From Circinella minor (Eukaryota > Mucoromycota > Mucoromycetes > Mucorales > Lichtheimiaceae), in assembly GCA_016758965.1 (NCBI GenBank), contig JAEPRB010000030.1, positions 1 through 64,000 on the forward strand: a stretch of DNA of 64,000 nucleotides, written 5' to 3'. Each line of letters opens with the position of its first letter. Within the stretch, counting starts at the first letter, position 1. The notes under the pieces were generated by a model, which saw only the letters and a list, made by a program, of their open reading frames with translations, made no database searches and had not been told where the DNA came from. Both the position numbers and the translations under genes were made by a program. Shown in pieces: positions 49,689-62,690 of the stretch.

Positions 49689-51219
49689 TTAGAAAAGAAT
49701 ATTGATACTCGTGGCGATGACAACGGTCGTAATAACTAATGATTGAATCAAGTTTGAGCTAGCAGTTGCACCTTCAGAATTATCATTATCTCCAGTCTCG
49801 GATCTTCCACCTGTACTACTAGAAATAGCGCGGGCAATACCAACAGTTTGTTGACCCATATTATGAACTGTGTAAAACGAGCGCATCACAGATTCTCCAA
49901 GAATAAAGTTGACAGCGGACCCAGTTAATGAATTCTGAGGGAAAGGTGCGATACCAAATGCACATTCATTCGCCTCTTCTGGTGTTTCTGCATCATCAAT
50001 AGGAATAATTAACTCTCGTAAAGAAACTGTAAGATTGAGTTGATTGTTTGCTGCTTGGGTTGATGTTGCGACAAGAAATTCGACATTTTGATCTTGGGAT
50101 CCCAAGGAGCAATCCACACGATAGACACCATTAAATACATCATAAATCGATTTAGGATCCTTTTTTGTAATACTCTGAACAAGATCACTCGCAACTTGAT
50201 CTGGAACATAAGTAAGAGTGGTGCCTGTATCCAATACAAACCCTTGCAGTTGATCAAAGTTAGTGCTATAGCCTGAGGAGGATCGAATGCCTGTTCCACC
50301 CACTGTCCAATAAATATATACGGATTTAGTTTGCCCCGTGATGTCTGTCATTTGATATGCCATGACAGGTGCATAGGTTAATTGACCAGAATATTTTGAT
50401 TCATCAATACCACCAAGCATGACTTCCCCTGAATATCCGTAATGGAACGCGCTGTTGAGATAAACTGAAAATATAGGCTCAGGAATTAAGTTATTGTTGA
50501 CAAGGTTAAATACAAAAGGTATGTCTTGGCTATATCCTCGAAACGCGTTCATTGATGGAAATCCGAAGCCCATAATCCCATTACTGTAACCTTCTGTAAA
50601 TGTACCGAGTATATCATCGGTTTCATTGGCTAAACCGACAGCTTGTCCAGTAACCGTCAATCCCCCTACACTGACAGTTTCCATGGCATAGGTACCATTG
50701 GCCATGCCAATACCATATTCAATTTGAAATCCTGTATTCGTTTGATTTAACGTAGATGACTGTGATGCATTAAATCGTTCGTAAGGACATTTTAGCATGG
50801 AACAATCGGTGGATGGTACCCATAATGTTGCACTATAAAAACCACAGTGAAACGTTGCTCAGCACCCTGAAAAAATAATTTTTTTTTTCATAATTCTATT
50901 TTAATTGTTTCTTTATTTTTTTTTCCCCAACAATAATAAGGAGCGCGACTGATCATCGAAAAAACTCTTACCTTCCAGTATCCATAGTCACATTAAATCG
51001 TTGCGCAGGTGTTCCTATGTCAACTTCTATTAGAAATTCTCGACCGGCAGCATTGAAAAGAGGCTCTTTATGTACTTGACGCTTTTCTTTTACGGATCGC
51101 CTGATTTGAGAAAGATGACCTTCTTGATTTCGCACTAAAGGTACTGTAACTGGTTTGATCTCCGAGGCGGTAGTAGCTAATGCTGTAAATAGCACAAGTC
51201 CGATGCCCGATAGTAGCAT
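49689..51219 (-). CDS. Secreted aspartic protease (pepsin family A1), probably GPI-anchored
   Basis: Two exons, 51219-50972 and 50832-49689, give 463 residues. An N-terminal signal peptide covers about residues 1-19, followed by a propeptide with a KEKR site near 45-51 that suits a Kex2-like processing enzyme. The first catalytic motif, DTGSATLWVPS, starts at Asp80 and is split by the intron after the Gly codon. The second, VLDTGTTLTYVP, has Asp284. The C-terminus is Ser/Gly-rich (about residues 425-445) and ends in a hydrophobic tail of about 18 residues, as needed for a GPI signal. Yeast yapsins share this layout and act at the cell surface on wall proteins. Substrates and the exact anchor site are unknown. 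The donor GTAAGAG and the acceptor at 50833-50834 are the only pair that restores the DTGS motif in frame. Confidence 0.92.
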
Positions 51220-51559
51220 GGTGAGTATATTATATGAGGGAGCAAGGAGTGTGGAGGGGGAGTTTTCTAAAGAAAAAATTAAAAGAAAAGAAAAAAAAAA
51301 GGGGTGAAGAGAAGAAAGAAAGAAAGGTTTTCACAGAACCCAAATAAAAGAAAAAGTAATTAAATAATTACACAATGGTGTTACGATACCGAAGACGAAG
51401 AAAAAAAAAACAAAAAAATGATTTCGGAGTTTAAGTCCTACTAAATACAGTAATCTTATGATATACCAAAAACAACAAACCGTGATTTACCCAAGGTTTG
51501 ACGCATGTGTTTATTTTTATATATAAACATATACAGTGAATTAAAATTTATTATTTGAA
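51220..51559. other. Intergenic: protease promoter and Pex22 3' region
   Basis: A 340-bp gap between two minus-strand genes, with purine-rich tracts just upstream of the protease start (near 51280-51400). No clear TATA box was identified. Confidence 0.5.
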
Positions 51560-52573
51560 TTATGCATCCTCTTCTATCACAGAAAATCCAAGCTCTTTTC
51601 CAATTGTGGTTTCCAATAACTTTTCTGCTAATTCTACATTGGCGCCCATGATCCCCTGATCCGATTCTTTCAAGCGTGCTTGATTGAAAGAACTGCGCCT
51701 CCGTCTTGTAATTACCCAAATAAGTCTGGATACAAAAGGTCGCAATTTACGCACAATGTCTTCTCCGTCATCCAGCTCCCAACCACCTTCAATATGAACA
51801 ACAGGTTCAATGTGTCGGATCATATGGATTTTACCTTCTTCTGTTGAACACCAAAGGATCTTGCGAGAATCAAGCACATTATTTTCCAATAGTCCTGCAT
51901 TTTGTAATAAGCGATTAATTTGATCCTTTTCGTCATCTGAGCTCACGTGAATAATGAGGTACACATCGTACAATTGTGTCAAGCGATTCAAAGCAATGGC
52001 AGCATTTTCATGGAACGCATGATTAGGTGTATCAACGTCGGATGAAGGGTTCCACAATACAGTCTAGAAATGCATTATAAACAGTTTTGAATTTTAGAAA
52101 AATTACATTCTTTTCGAATTTTATGTTATTATTGAATCCAACTATGTAAAAGCCGTATCAAATAAATAATACTACATACATTCTTTAAGGAGAGCGTCAA
52201 AGCACGTTTCTTTTTGCTACTAGCTGCATTTCCTAAGAGTCGAGAACCCCATCCATTGGTACTACTATTATTTGCTGTTGATGGACCTGCTGTTGATCTC
52301 GACTATATAATTCATGATAACAATAGAAACGATAAGAATTTATCTTTTATGCTATTCTTCATTACTAATCTCGAGATTCGTTCAATTTACCTGTTGATTA
52401 CCTCCTTGACTGGGGCGATTTGAACGGCGTGTACTGGAAGAAGGTGGAAAACGTTTATACCAATACACGATAAGACTAATGAGAGCAGCAGCTAATGAAG
52501 AGTATCCAAGTAAACGAAGAACCCAACGTGGTAAAAGTGATGTTTGTTTTTGTACAATCGAGTTGGAGGCCAT
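51560..52573 (-). CDS. Peroxisome biogenesis protein Pex22-like
   Basis: Exons 52573-52391, 52302-52180 and 52063-51560 give 269 residues. Pex22 anchors the ubiquitin-conjugating enzyme Pex4 at the peroxisomal membrane, allowing receptor Pex5 to be recycled. The layout fits: a short N-terminus, one membrane span at about residues 20-40 (LGYSSLAAALISLIVYW), and a basic Ser/Arg linker. A Rossmann-like cytosolic domain follows, with repeated strand-helix units: ALTLSLKNTVLW, YDVYLIIHVSSDDEKDQINR, KILWCSTEEGKIHMIRHIEP and VVHIEGGWELDD. It closes with PFVSRLIWVI and a helical tail. Pex22 is poorly conserved, so identity rests on domain order and those strands. It shares its upstream region with the divergent carotenoid oxygenase gene. 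Confidence 0.8.
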
Positions 52574-54019
52574 GTTTTTTTTTTCTCTTTTATTTTGTTT
52601 TTATTATTCGTTAAGCAGATTAATTTAAATTATGAATTTTTTTTAGAATATATAATAGTAATAAAGAAATGGTATAAATCTATAGAAATGTACAAGGTAG
52701 AAGGAAGGCAAAAAAAAAAAAAAAGAAATATGGAGTCAAAAGGGGGAATATCAAACCTTTTTTTTCTTCATATGAAAATTTGTCGGTTAAATATTAGGCC
52801 CCAACCAACCCCGTGGGGATGTATTTTTTAAAGTTGCTTACCCCATTCGAAAGACTTTCAAAAAGAGAGCCATTACCTAATATTTTTGTGTAGTTTTAAT
52901 AAATTGCTCGACTATAATGTTACTGTTATGAATTTATCAATATTTCCTTTCTAAAATAAAATATCATCATTGTTTCTATAGTAGCCATGATATAAACCAT
53001 CAGCACTCTATCACAGGAAACTTCAACTGTCCTTGATTAAATAATATATGCATGGGAATAAGGTTGCCGACGTTTTCAAGGAAAACACAAGGGTCTTTTA
53101 CTTATTATAAATGCTATAGATTTTATTAGTAATCTTTCCTGTACAAAATGTTAAGAGTCCAGTGCCTGTTTTATAGATTGCTTTTTAGTTTTTTCCTTTG
53201 CTGTGACTATTAAAATATCCAAGCCAATACAGTATAACGAGGTAACTATATGTTATAACTGGAAATCATGGCAACACAAAATACATGAGCCACCAGCCAT
53301 TATCCACTTTTGTGCCACACTAAAAAGTCTATTATACTTGTTTACATACAATGCCATGATAAAAAGATATTGTTAATAAACTGATTACCGAGCAAGCACG
53401 TATCAATTATAGATTTTTTGTTATATGCCTCAGTGGAATTTTTAAGAAATATGCAAGATGTATACAAAAATTACTGTACATCTATGGTCAAAAAGAATTA
53501 TGTGCTTTGAACGTTGAAAAATTTACATGTAAAGTTTTATTGCGTTGCTAAAAACAAAAAGGGGTCATCGAGCAAATCATTAAAGAAGTATCTTTTCCGG
53601 CTCTATAAATAAAGCTTGTGACATAGAGGCCGTACCTACTTTCTATATCTACCATAGCCAAAAAAAATTGCTTGGCAACTATTCTCACCATATCTATATG
53701 TGCATACAAGATACTCTTCACAAGGTAATTCTTTTTTTTTTTCGTCATATAATGTCCATTTATGGGGTCAACTCGCCGGAATGGCTTTTGTGTTGTTACC
53801 CTTTATAGAATAAATTCCCCATCTTTCAGCAAACGTTTTTCTTTTTTCTTTTTTTTTTTTTGCATAAACAAATGTAAATTGTTTTAATTATTTTTAGAAA
53901 GCAAATTCGCTTTATAAATCTTATTTAAGAGTCCACGAAAGAAAACCTATATATATATAAGCCATTTATTAAACGAGGAAAAGCAATAATTTTATACTTT
54001 TTTTCTTATTTTAAAAACA
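52574..54019. other. Divergent intergenic region between Pex22 and carotenoid oxygenase
   Basis: About 1.45 kb of AT-rich DNA upstream of both genes, with poly-T runs near 53730 and 53850 and no supported ORF. The oxygenase promoter lies at the right end, with a TATA box about 60 bp before the ATG. No recognised light-response element was found. Confidence 0.5.
53948..53960 (+). promoter_or_regulatory. TATA box of the carotenoid oxygenase gene
   Basis: TATATATATATAA lies about 60 bp upstream of the ATG at 54020, a short leader for this genome. Confidence 0.45.
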
Positions 54020-55937
54020 ATGGGGATCTTTGGATATGCCAATTTAAGCGATAGAATCCGCTCACATCAGTCACTTAACAAGTTTCGCAATACCCCTCAG
54101 GTTGCAGACCCAAGGTGGTGCTCAGTTAATGGTTCTATTCCTCCGTGGGTGAACGGAATCCTGTATCGTATAGGTAATAAAGTTATGAAGAAGCAAGCAC
54201 ATCATTGATTAAATGATGGTTAACAATGTTTTTAAATATTCAATGTGCTATAACAATAGGTCCTGGAAAGTATAATCTTGGCAATGGTGAGCAACAATAC
54301 GTTATACAGCATGCATTTGATGGTCTGCCATTTGTCCATCGATTCGAACTCTCATCAGAAAAACAAGCTGTGCTATACAACAATCGATTGATTGCCGAGA
54401 GTGTAGAACGTGAACTGGTAGATAATCCAAAAGCAAATATAGCATTTTTTGGGCACACGCCTAAGTTGTCGACCAAGAATGGTTTTATGAATATGGTTGG
54501 CAGATTCCGTGAATTGTCCAGTTCACGAAAGAAAAGTGACATGAATCCTTCAGGTGAAATGGTTGGGGTTACAATAACACCCAATTTCCCACTTCCCAAT
54601 AAGTTTGGATTGGCGCCCAACGATGATCATGTTCTAGTTGCCAAGACTGATGTTAATATTTTACAGCATATTCATTCAAATACTTTGAGTAAGTATACAA
54701 TATTACTATGAAAATGCTCCATGTATTGTTTCCTTTCTATATAAGACATAGTGTATTGATAATTTTTATTCTTCTTTCTCTCATAGTACCCGAACGTCTT
54801 TTTGATTATAGTGATTATAACAATGATCTCGCTGGATCTCTTTCAGCAGCACATCACCAAAGGGATCCCAAAACTGATGAAAGCTTTAATTTTTCCCTTA
54901 ATTTTGGAAGCAAGCCATCTATAACTGTATTTTGCATTGATAGCAAAGGAAACTCTAAAGTTTTAGCCAAGATTACCGAGCGACTTCTACCCAATGGTGA
55001 ACGGTCTCCTTTCCTTCCTGCTTATCTCCACTCATTCTGGCTCACCGAAAAATATGTTGTCATACCTGAATCTCCTCTTTATTATGCTAATAATGGTATA
55101 GATGTCTTGGTTCACGGTTCTGCTGTTACTTCCATGGCTTGGAAGGAAAGCAGCCCAACATATCTACATATTATCAGTCGTGATCCAACTGTCGGTCACG
55201 TCGTCACCATACCGGTGGAGGATCCATTTTTTACGTTTCATACTGGAAATGCCTGGGATTCTGTGGACGAGAAAGGTAATCCAGTAGTGGAATTGGATTG
55301 TTGTGCTTTTGATAGTGGTGATATTGTGTATCAAGTACATCGATATGGTGTCATGGAACGTTATGCAGGAGAAAACAAGAAAATTACACCAACTGTTCAA
55401 AAAAAGCAACGCGGTATCACTATCCCCCCATCACCATATATTGCTTTTGGTAATTTTCATCGTTATCGCGCCACGTGGGATATGAAGGCAAGAACGGGTA
55501 AATCATCATACAATGTCATTGCTAAGAATATCGAGTTTCCACGCTTCGCATCTCACTTGGGATGTCAAAAAACACGCTATGTTTGGGGATGCCAACATGA
55601 AGCTGCTACAGCAAAAGACAGTGAGCGATTTAGCCTTGTCAAAGTGGATACGGAAACGGGTCAAGTTACCAAATTTGAACGTGAACGTACAATGTTTTCC
55701 GAACCCATATTTATACCCAATCCAGATAACGTATCAAATGATGAAGACGATGGTGCACTATTAAGCTTTGCGAATATAATCGATTCTCGAGGTCCTGACC
55801 ATGACCGTTGTATTCTTTCCATTGTGGATTCTAAAACAATGAAGGAGATAGGTCATTGTGATATTGGACAGTTTATTGCAACTACATTCCATGGGTCATT
55901 TGTGGACATGGAATTTGTCAGTGTTTCCGTTAATTAG
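54020..55937 (+). CDS. Carotenoid cleavage oxygenase (RPE65/CCD family)
   Basis: Exons 54020-54173, 54260-54688 and 54787-55937 give 577 residues. The family cleaves carotenoids or apocarotenoids with molecular oxygen at a non-haem iron. The iron is held by four His, and good candidates are visible: SAAHHQRDP (His217 or 218), LHSFWLTEKY (His276), FTFHTGNAWD (His346) and TFHGSFVD (His563, near the end). The N-terminus has the GSIPPWVNGILYRIGPGKY substrate-channel motif typical of the group. Mucoromycota have several such enzymes; CarS and AcaA in Phycomyces act in turn on beta-carotene to start trisporoid synthesis. Which of these, if any, this gene matches cannot be decided by eye. No membrane segment or signal is present. 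It is convergent with a P450 gene 716 bp away. Confidence 0.93.
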
Positions 55938-56653
55938 TTTAGTAATGGTATATTTAGTATTATTAATATTAAGAGTGTATATGTTTAGTATTTATTCTTT
56001 TATAAAGAGTACCTTTGAGGCCTGTAAATTTATTACATTATATCTTATATAAAGCTTTTTTACTGATTCAGAAAATACTGGTTACTAAAGACTTGTTACA
56101 TTTACTCTACTATTACTGTTATAAAAATAAATGTGCAGGGATGGTACAAGTAGAACAGTTACAATAGAAAATATATCTAGAATATTTCTCTTTAAGCAGC
56201 TCGTTGTATTCATAATTCAATTTATTGCACTCAATGTTACAATCCTGTATAGAAAGTAAAAGAACCCAGTTGTAATTTTTATGGTTAAGGAAACAGTTTG
56301 GGCCGAGTCATACCGTGGACTATTATTTTGTTTGGAATCAATCAATGCGGTATAACATAAGGCTATTATATTACAACAGTACAGTTTTGTACACTCTGGA
56401 TTTTTCCAAAAAACTGTAGCTGTGACTTTTAATTGTTGTCTTTTTTCTATAAAGAATAATTAATGGGCTAATACAGCAATATCAATTAGATATAAAGCGA
56501 ATATGACAATAGGGACGGATCATCCATATATATATATTTATTACTATAAGTAATAGTAAGCTAGAACTAGTGCTTTATTAATAGTCACAAGCTTATGCTG
56601 GTACAATTGTACTGCTCCAAACATCATTCATCAATAATAAATACTCTCTACAG
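55938..56653. other. Convergent 3' region between oxygenase and P450
   Basis: A 716-bp AT-rich gap separating two tail-to-tail genes. It contains likely polyadenylation signals (AATAAA-like near 56127 and elsewhere). No gene is recognised. Confidence 0.5.
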
Positions 56654-58810
56654 TTACAGCGCAGGAGAATCTGTTCTTTTATTAATGCGAAGAACTCTAT
56701 CTTTTGGCATTATAAGACCACCAGCATCAACTAGTTTGTCAAGATCTGGATATATCGGGTTTCCTTCCTTGCTGATCATTGGTTCAATGGTCGTTTTTGC
56801 TAATAATCGCACCAAAATATTATAAATTTCTACCTCGGCCTACACAAAAAAAAGTCAATGCTATAACTTTTATTTTTCATGTAACGATTTTATCTCCCAA
56901 GTTTCTTTAACTCATCTTAATTCTTACCATGTGAATTCCTGGACAGGTCCGTCTGTTTGTTACGAGTAAATATTTTTATTATCAGTAAAGAATGCATATA
57001 GCAAAAATATACACAAAGCAGTAATTTCCAACTAATCTTTTGTTATATCAGATTTCTTACCTGCCCCATCCAAATACAAAATGGTCTCGCTCCTGAGGAT
57101 TCGAATTTGCGCATGTAGCCATAGGCTTTAAACGATTCATAAACCGTTCGGGCATAAATTTTTCCGGGTCATTATAAACATCTGGATTCATATGGATTGC
57201 TCGCATATTACTTACTATTGTTGTACCTTTTCGAATAAAATATCCACGACAGGTCACTAGTAATAATAATAACAACAATTTCATTAGAATATTACGCGAG
57301 TGAACAATAACATATAGTGAATTTAGAATCCACGGTGTATGGGTTTTACAATACCATCTTTTGATGTTTCATGAAGCAGTCCAAAAGCACTTGTCACCCG
57401 ATAACGCATGCATTCCTTTTGAACAGAAACTAACAGAGGCAGATGATTTCGATCAGTGAATGAAGGCAGTCTTTTATACGTGACAATAAATTGATCCACC
57501 TCCTTTCGTACTGCGCGCTGTGTCTCTTGGTAACAACACAATATAACCAAAGCCCATGCAGCTGTTATTGCAATAGTATCACTACCTCCAGCAATAACAT
57601 CGCCTAGTTGGAAATTCGATCATTTTTAAATATCATTAGATTTATCTATAACTTGTTACTACTATTACTTCTAGACTTACTCATTGTTACCATAAGTGTC
57701 TTTTCATCCATATGACCAAGTTCTCTTAATTTATTTACAAGACAATCTACATTGCTTTCGTGCGCTTCATTAATAAGTTGACGATACAATGGATTAGTAT
57801 CCTTTTCAATAAAATTCTTCATGCCTGGTCGAAAGAGATAATCAAATATCGAAAACGCGGGTAAGAATGTTCTCATGTCGCGCACCATATTTGCGTGTTC
57901 AATTGTTTTTTCTAGATTAGTCATAACCGCCTGAAATAATGAATCACTGGTAGACGATGCTCTTTTTCCAAATCCAATACATAATATAATGTTCATGGAA
58001 GCAAGCTGAAGAGGTTCAATAATATCTACTTGATGTTGATCATGCTTAATTGAAGCATCTAATAAATTTTGTACCAGCGCATCTGCCTCTGGTTCAAGAA
58101 TATGGTTTAAACCAGCAATGATCTTTGGCGAAATAAATTGAAGAACTACGAATAAAAAGTCATTGGACAGCTAGATTCTATAAGAAGTGACGTACTTGTT
58201 AATAGAAAAACAAACAAACCTGCCGCTCGCGTTTTATTCCATTCTGGTGAAGGGTTGTTAAATACGATTCCTCGATTTTTCGAATAATAATAATGAGTAA
58301 ATGTTTGGAAAGGACGGTTTGATGTGATGGCACCATGCCGACCAAGTAAGTCATGTGCCAAGTCAGGATCCCCGAGAAAAATCCATGACTTTACACCCAT
58401 TGAGACACACATGATTGGACCTGTAAACAAATTCTAATAACTACAAATTCTCTTGCTATTTCAACATTTTATTATACCTAAAGTTCTTTTATTGTTTACC
58501 AAGTTCTTTTTGCCACCGAGCCAGTTGATTGGAAGGAGAGTCTGTCAACGAAAATAAATGTCCTAAAAATTATATGGTGTTAGTGTTATTGCATTTTTTG
58601 CAAAATAAAAAAAAGTGAAGGACATATGTTTCAAGTACCAAAATATGGGACTCGTCCTTTTGGGATGGGTATTTTTTTTAGTTTTTGGGTTGATGGTAAT
58701 ATCGAACGCGTAACATGATAGTAATAGTAGTAGTACACTACCAATCCACCAGTTGTAGTAAAAAGAAGACGCAAAAGAACGGAGCGATCAAAATTGCTTA
58801 ATATTGGCAT
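56654..58810 (-). CDS. Cytochrome P450 monooxygenase
   Basis: Eight inferred exons join in frame to 518 residues: 58810-58639, 58562-58500, 58420-58220, 58145-57681, 57603-57355, 57256-57061, 56952-56928 and 56839-56654. P450s insert one oxygen atom using electrons from a reductase. An N-terminal membrane anchor at about residues 10-30 places it on the ER. The I-helix motif AGGSDT (305-310), the K-helix ExxR (Glu364-Arg367) and the PERF motif are present. The haem-binding loop FGWGRRTCPG has its Cys at about 452. That Cys lies on a 25-nt exon (56952-56928), so any gene model missing this microexon would appear inactive. The upstream in-frame extension beyond 58810 lacks an ATG and was not used. 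The CYP family was not assigned. The neighbouring carotenoid oxygenase suggests an apocarotenoid substrate, which is inference. Confidence 0.92.
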
Positions 58811-61800
58811 TGATTCAAAAAAAAAGTGGAAGAAGCGAAAAAAGAGAAGATACAACAAACGCCCATGTTTTTTACTTCCTGTGGCGTTTTGTTTTTCAGT
58901 CTGTATTTAATTGGATTCATATCATGATGACTGCACCTAATTTCCTTTACAGGTTATAATAATAATAAATATGATAGTTAAGACGTATAAGAATGATTTC
59001 AACATTGTACTGAGCTTGGTGATACAGTTTTATTATTAAACCAGTACGGTTTGTAAATAAAACAAGTAGTTTGAAATCATCTGAAGTAAAGAATCAACGT
59101 GGGCATATCGAGCTTTGCAGAACGAAAAAAAAAAGGTACACTAGTTGTTGTGGTAATAATTCTTGATAAAATTACTTTATAATAAGAAGCAGGATCATCA
59201 TCAGGCATTGTAACTGCTCTTTCGTAACTTGTTATAATCAGTAACAGTTGATTGTACCTTCGTGTGAATTTTTTTTTATATTATTACTTTGCTTATTTTT
59301 TTTAAAAAAACTATTGTTATTGATGGTTTCGGCATTAGTAGCCCGAAAACTTTTAGTGTTTCTAATTTCAGTTGCACGAAGTAACAGGACTCCAGGTCTT
59401 GTTTTTTTGATGTTATTTTAAAACGCTCTTATTACTTTTCCCCTTTCTTTTATCAATACTTTGAAGACCTCGCTACCAGCGTAATTGTACCAATATTCAT
59501 ATATTCTGAAAGAACTTAATATATGTCATGATACTTCAGTAGCTCTAAATAAATTAATTTTTTTTATTGCATAACAATAGACTGAGCTTCCCAGATTTCT
59601 TTCCCAGCATACGTCATAGGTATTCCAAATAGAAAGATGCATAAATGCAGCTAAAATTTCGGTCTTTCATATTTATACATGTATTATATAATTCCTTATT
59701 TTTCCTTTAGAGCCCAAATTAAATGTTCCTTATTTTTATCTTTACGCTTGTAATACCCTGAGAGTCTTAAATAATCAATATGTAATGCCAGATATCTACT
59801 GCATTTGCAAATTATAACATTAAGGTTGATTAAATAGATATTTCAATAATAGTCCTTCGCATTTCATTTATTTACCTTTAAAAATCGCGTTTCTAACGTT
59901 GAGGCAATAGCATTCTTGACAAAGGTTTTTATGTTTGTAAATTGCAAAATATGTTGTGATCTGGCCCTATATAATGTGTCAGTCCCAAACTCTCCTACCA
60001 TAGTATAATAGAGAGAAATACATATATATATATCTCAGTATATCGTGTCAAGGCATTGAGTATATATTTCTTTAATCTATCTTTTTAATTATTTTGATAT
60101 CTACCACCAATAAAACAAATATTAATAATATAGTGAGTAACAGTTTCAATTTTTTAATGTTGCTTTAGTTTAATCTAATTTATAAAGTACAATACAAGCG
60201 TGCTCCATTTATAATAATTCAGCTTGGAACGGAATTTTTAGCGTAGCTACTCATATTTTATCCATACACTCTTTATCATTCGGTTGCCATTAAATGAATC
60301 TTCATTGAAGGGTACACATTCGACGAGTTCTATTAGGTTATCTATATAATTATACAGGTTCTATATATATGACAGCACAAAGATGTTTTCTTACAGCCTG
60401 TCAACTATTTTTAAAGAATTAATAGTGTTTAAATAGCGATAATAGCGATAATAGTGAACTTGAATAGAATACTGTAAAGTAGTGATATTACTTATCCATT
60501 CCGCCACAACAAAGAGAAAATGATACTATTTATTAAAAAACAGCCTTTAAGAATGTTTAGATAATCATTATACACATAAGAACAACCTAAGTAACTACGT
60601 CAATCGATTTGTATAATAATTCTGGTCACTTAAATATGACAAATGATATGTATATCTTATTTGTGTTATTATTATTATTATACAAAGATAGAAATAATGC
60701 ACCAAAAACTCTTGTATATTAAAAAATGAATAAATAGGTCATACCACAGCAAGATGAAACGATACCCAGGACTAAAAGAAATTTGTTGGTATTGGCAAGC
60801 AAAATACTGATGTAAAGTGATGCAAAATGATATCATTGTTTTTTTTGATTGATCATTTATTTTGCGCATTATTATTCTTCCGAATAGTGTTTTGCATACA
60901 AATAAAAGAGAAGAAATAACATTAACCATTTTCTCAGGTAAAAGACGATGTATGTTATCGTTAGCCCAAAAAGATGAGAATTAAATATCATTGAAGTAAA
61001 AACTTAAATATCATCTGTTATTTACTACTTGCCATTTTAGGCAATTCTTTAATGGCAGCTTACACTAAAACTTTATAATACTTCATAACAATAATAATAA
61101 TGTTTTTTATCTTCCACCCCTTGTTCTTTGAGAAATCCTTTAAAATTATTAAGAAAAAATAAAGAGATATGGTCAAAATGCTGTAGAAAATAATATTATA
61201 TAACATGAAGAACAGCGGAAGAAAGCGGATCAATCAAGATAAAGAGGGTTGATTTTGTGTTTTTTTATCGATTTCTTGCATCGATCAAGTTTTGAAGAAA
61301 AGAAATGTTGTAAAAAAAACAGATTAACACAACACATTACCTGTTATGGTAAAGAAAGAATATGATTTTACCCAAAAAGATAAAACAAAAAATGAATTAT
61401 TGTTTTCTTGTTGCATACAAAAAAAGAAGTATATTTTTGGGTACAATGGAAAACAATAAAAAATGTAAACCGTTCCCCCGAATAACGGTTTCATCTTATA
61501 TGCGATATTCCCATATGCACGCAATAACATTCAACCGATTTTTTTTGTCGGAGCTAAATAAACGGATCAACATCAAATGGTAAAATACATGTTGTATAAC
61601 CAATATAATAAGCATTGATCGATGACAAAAAAACGTGATAAATTACACATGTAGGGAATTTGTATTATTTTTATATTAAAAATAATAATGACAGATCAAA
61701 CAATAATTATATTAAATATAATTATTTAATAGTATTCTAGTTTGTACTAAACTTTTTTTTTGTTGCTAGTAAAAAGAATGCTGTTTTTTCGGGATTTTGC

Positions 61801-62690
61801 ATACGTTTATAAAAAAATGTTTTTTATAGATGTTGTTATTGGATTTTACATAATATAATATAACGTACCATTTAATAATATTATTATCAAGATAAAATAA
61901 AGACCGCGGAGTGGGAAGGAAGTGATTTATGGCTGAATGTTGCACAATCTTTTTCTTCTTAGCTGATAAGGGGATTGAAGATTATTAGTTCACATGAAAC
62001 TAAAATATTCATTCTACACATTATATCCTATCAAGAATAAACAATTTCTTATCCAAGATAATAAAAAATGATAGAAAAAAAATATAATCCCGGGTAGCTA
62101 TTAGTTTTCGCTTAGAGGTAGGTGAAAAATTAAAAAGGTAGTAGAATGTTTATGCAGATAAAAAAAAAACTCGATACTTTCCGAATTTGTTTAAAAAATA
62201 AAATAAATAAACAATACTGCATGTTTACGTTACGACACGTTTTTATGTTGGTATATTTATCAAGAAAGAGTTACAAGGGGGGTTTTTTTATGTGAAGCAC
62301 ATCAACAACCCCAGATATTTTTTGGGGGTGGAATTATTATTATTAGTTGTAATTTATACTTCATTAGTGAGACTATTATTTGATCCCCTTTCCAAGTATA
62401 CATTACTAATATACATCAATTTGCACGACAGATGCATCATTATACATGTAATTCAAGTACTCTTTTTTTGATCCACCACGGATTTTTTAGTGACGTGTTT
62501 ATTTTAATTTTACCATGGAAGAACAGGAGTTGTATTATTATGAAGATAAAAGAGTATGAGTTAAAAACAACGGGGGGGGGCGTTTTACCGTGTTTTGTGG
62601 AAAAGCAAAAAATGGGGGATAAATGACAAATATCGATGTGAAACATTTTGGGGAAACTTAACAACAACAACAATCAGATTAGTAAAAAAT
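58811..62690. other. Gene-poor interval
   Basis: The P450 promoter lies at the left end. The remaining 3.8 kb is AT-rich, with short open frames that have no recognised domain and no splice-linked continuation. No RNA gene or mobile element was recognised. Confidence 0.45.

Noticed and set aside
54240..54620. Minus-strand open frame of 126 codons inside the carotenoid oxygenase
   Set aside because: It is the antisense of a well-supported exon with conserved family motifs.
58811..58858. Upstream extension of the P450 frame
   Set aside because: There is no ATG in it; the ATG at 58810 already gives a normal membrane anchor.
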